In this document: positions 57,750 to 60,000 of the stretch, piece after piece | How positions within the stretch are numbered: the first letter of the stretch is position 1 | Layout of the letters: each line of letters opens with the position of its first letter | Source of the DNA: Apostichopus japonicus | Taxonomy: Eukaryota; Echinodermata; Holothuroidea; Aspidochirotida; Stichopodidae | Assembly: GCF_037975245.1 (NCBI RefSeq) | Contig: NC_092564.1 | Span: forward strand, 20,563,984 to 20,623,983 | DNA length: 60,000 nucleotides | Direction of reading: 5' to 3' | Program-made: the position numbers and the translations under genes | The notes under the pieces: model-generated | The model's input: the letters and a program-made list of their open reading frames with translations, nothing else | What the model was told of the DNA's origin: nothing | Database searches by the model: none

Positions 57750-58929
57750 CAGTGGCGTAGCCAGCGGGGGGGGGGGGCAGGGGGCGGGGGGGCAGGGGGG
57801 CGGGAGCCCCCCAGTTGAAATGCTCGCCCCCCCCCCCACTTGCCCCCCCAAATGGAATTTATTGACTGAGAAAAAAAACTTGAATGCACACTAAATATGT
57901 TGCTGGGCCTATGTGCATATTACCATGGTTTTTGTGCAATTTTTATTCTTTACCTTCCTAATTCTCTATCTGCGAAATTGGGTGGCCAAAATAAAAATCA
58001 CTTCCATGGCAACATTGCCTTGAAAAAGAATTTGACCAAAGCAGCAGCGCAAAAACCGCCACTGTCTCTGTATTGTCAAATGTGGAAACGGGTTGGCAAT
58101 TTCATTAAACGGTCTCCGCGGCACTCACAAGCGGAGGCTACGTTCAGTTTTATGTTCACATGGTTATCCCTGATCCCTGGATTGTGTTCCGAAATGATTC
58201 ACACGTGAGTGACGTGTATGGCAAAATGAATATCACAGTATTTAGAAACAATTTGCATTTTGACTGAAACTTACAAAATGTTTGCTACGCCTACGCGAAC
58301 AATCGCGATGTGTTTCCTTAGGCACTTGAAAATTTTCCAAAGGGGAGGGGGACAGCCCCTCCCCTTAAACCCCTCCCCCATATCAGTCACGCAATAAATG
58401 TCCCCGATTTCAGTCACGAAAATATGGTCACCTTAATTTAGTCTGTCTGTAATAGTGCGCGAAATTCGTTGATAAGTTCGCAGACAGTCATCAGAATAGG
58501 CGAATTAACCTTCGCTAGACTGTTTGAGTGACCCCTAGAAAGTGCAAAAGAAGGGCCCGAAGGGGGAATGATAACATCTTTTGTTGATTGGGGGGGTGGT
58601 TACACTCCCAGGCAAGTCAGATATCATGCTGATCATCTTTGAATACTGACAGAAAGAGCATAGTCTATTCAGATTTTTAAAGAGAATTATCGAGGACTTT
58701 TTCAGTGATCTGTTTTATCGTTAATAATACCTATGTGGAAATAACATAAAACGTCAGCTAACTAGAGTGACCATCTGTACCCTACATTGCTGACACAATA
58801 CCCGATTTGCCACGGTTTGTCATGCAAACTGTTTGGTATGTCTTTTGTACTAGCTTAGTCTGCCCCACCAATCAGACCCTTCGCCCCCCCTTTGCCCCCC
58901 CCAGATGGAAAAGTCTGGCTACGCCACTG
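57750..58929. mobile_element. Non-autonomous hAT-type element (1180 bp) upstream of NUP210
   Basis: Terminal inverted repeats CAGTGGCGTAGCCAG (57750-57764) and CTGGCTACGCCACTG (58915-58929) are perfect over 15 bp. They are flanked by the 8-bp duplication CTCCCAGC at 57742-57749 and 58930-58937. CAGTGGCGTAGCCAG is a very common hAT end in animals. The left subterminal region is G-rich and the right C-rich, and the two can pair. Internal open frames (longest about 100 codons, 57897-58208) show no transposase motif. Confidence 0.93.
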
Positions 58930-58937
58930 CTCCCAGC

Positions 58938-59930
58938 GGCTCCCTTGAATGTTTATACAAACGTTTGCTGTAAGGTTGAACGTTCTCTGCGTTACCATTT
59001 CATGGTCATTGAAATATTTTCGAATGAGTTAAGTCTGTTAAACGAATCCGTAAACTGATACACTGTATTATCGGTGCATATACCTAATATGTTTCTATTG
59101 GGGAGCTTTCTTCACGTATTGATCACCCGTCAGTTCAGAGTTGTTGTCTTGGGTGAACTTATGTACAGAGGCTGAGTCTGTCAATGCAGGTGGCGATGCA
59201 TGCATATTGTATGTTCCGATCAAATCGCCTAGACAGTAGGCCTACTGAATATGAATTTATTTAAGTAAAGAATTGTGAAATTCCACATGTCCGAAGTTCA
59301 TCCGCTGTTTTGAGCAGACCATGGTTTTATGTACGCGACCGAACAAAAACAATATGTCGTCGAAAACAAATCTCAGCACAGCTCCGAATCCAAAAGATTA
59401 AATGACGCTTGCTGGACCATGGTGAAATAGTGAAAATAAGTTCACTTTTTAACAGAATCAAATTAGTGTCTCAGGTGATATTTTTTTCTTTTATTTTTTT
59501 TCAAAGTGAACATTGTTGCGATGACTAAACATATAACATTTACTAGTTTGCTAATTGATTTGATTTATTTACTAAGTACTTAATTTATTTACTAGGTTGC
59601 AACACACTGACTCCAGAACATTTAAAATTATTGACAATAAAATCGAACAAGGTAAACAAGCTAAAAAAGTATGTTGACTACTGCTGGCGTATGTATTCTG
59701 TGATTAAATAGATTACCCTGCATGCAATCTCCGTTTCATTTGTTACTGACTCCTTAATTAGTCATTAACTTCACTTCAATCTTTCATATTTTGTCTGTAA
59801 TTGAATTTTAAGAATAAAGTTGTTCTGTTTACTTGTTTTCATTTTGTTCAGTATTCAAGTTTATACTTCCATTTCTAATCACCGCTTTTTGTGTAAAACT
59901 GACTCTATTAAACACACCTCTTGTGTTTAG
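58938..59930. other. Right flank, no gene recognised
   Basis: AT-rich DNA beyond the transposon. I find no open frame with a family signature and no repeat array. Confidence 0.55.
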
Positions 59931-59965
59931 ATATTGAAAAGAGGGAGAATGTAAAGTCGTGGACG
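59931..59965 (+). other. Possible short exon of an unseen neighbouring gene
   Basis: Preceded by CTCTTGTGTTTAG and followed by donor-like GTACGT. One frame reads (D)IEKRENVKSWT without a stop. It is only 35 nt and has no context, so it may be chance. Confidence 0.15.
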
Positions 59966-60000
59966 GTACGTTTACTGTGACAAAACAGGTAACGCCCTCT

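Noticed and set aside
57897-58208. 103-codon frame inside the hAT element considered as transposase remnant
   Set aside because: Too short, and no recognisable hAT dimerisation, zinc-finger or catalytic motif; the element is best seen as non-autonomous.
1-60000. tRNA, rRNA and small structured RNA genes
   Set aside because: No cloverleaf with A and B boxes, rRNA core or snRNA-like sequence was recognised by eye. A covariance-model scan such as tRNAscan-SE or Infernal would settle it.

Overview
The window is animal nuclear DNA. Short in-phase exons with GT/AG borders are spread through long AT-rich introns, and there are many minisatellites and two non-autonomous DNA transposons. There is no operon structure, rRNA or CRISPR array. 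The two recognisable genes are metazoan housekeeping genes. Protein divergence, intron sizes and minisatellite load suggest an invertebrate deuterostome, perhaps an echinoderm. That placement is an inference and the species is not identified.

Positions 1-14492, plus strand: the 3' eleven coding exons of dynactin subunit 4 (DCTN4/p62). They encode 419 residues plus a stop, and roughly the first 40 codons lie left of the window. Positions 14493 to about 18756: DCTN4 3' UTR, a short minisatellite and the 3' UTR of the next gene. Positions 57110-18757, minus strand: a complete gene for the nuclear pore membrane glycoprotein gp210 (NUP210). I resolved it into 36 coding exons that stay in phase throughout (5709 nt, 1902 residues plus stop), with signal peptide, long lumenal region, one transmembrane helix and short tail. 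The two genes are arranged tail to tail. Positions 57111-60000: NUP210 5' flank, a 1180-bp hAT-type element with intact 8-bp target duplication, and a possible short exon at the right edge.

The introns hold most of the unexplained structure. NUP210 introns carry at least eight distinct tandem arrays (units of about 16, 26, 42, 43, 60, 61, 75-80 and 109/123 bp). The 61-bp array repeatedly copies the 3' splice site of exon 24. The 109/123-bp array repeats a strong 5' splice-site-like sequence just downstream of exon 32. DCTN4 intron 2 holds a 1.4-kb array of about 21 to 25-bp units with a roughly 465-bp higher-order duplication. A second hAT-like element (628 bp) sits in NUP210 intron 7.

No functional link between the two genes is implied: DCTN4 belongs to dynactin (dynein cargo transport) and NUP210 to the nuclear pore lumenal ring. 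I found no novel multi-gene system. The most notable signals are the splice-site-bearing tandem arrays and the two precisely delimited hAT insertions.
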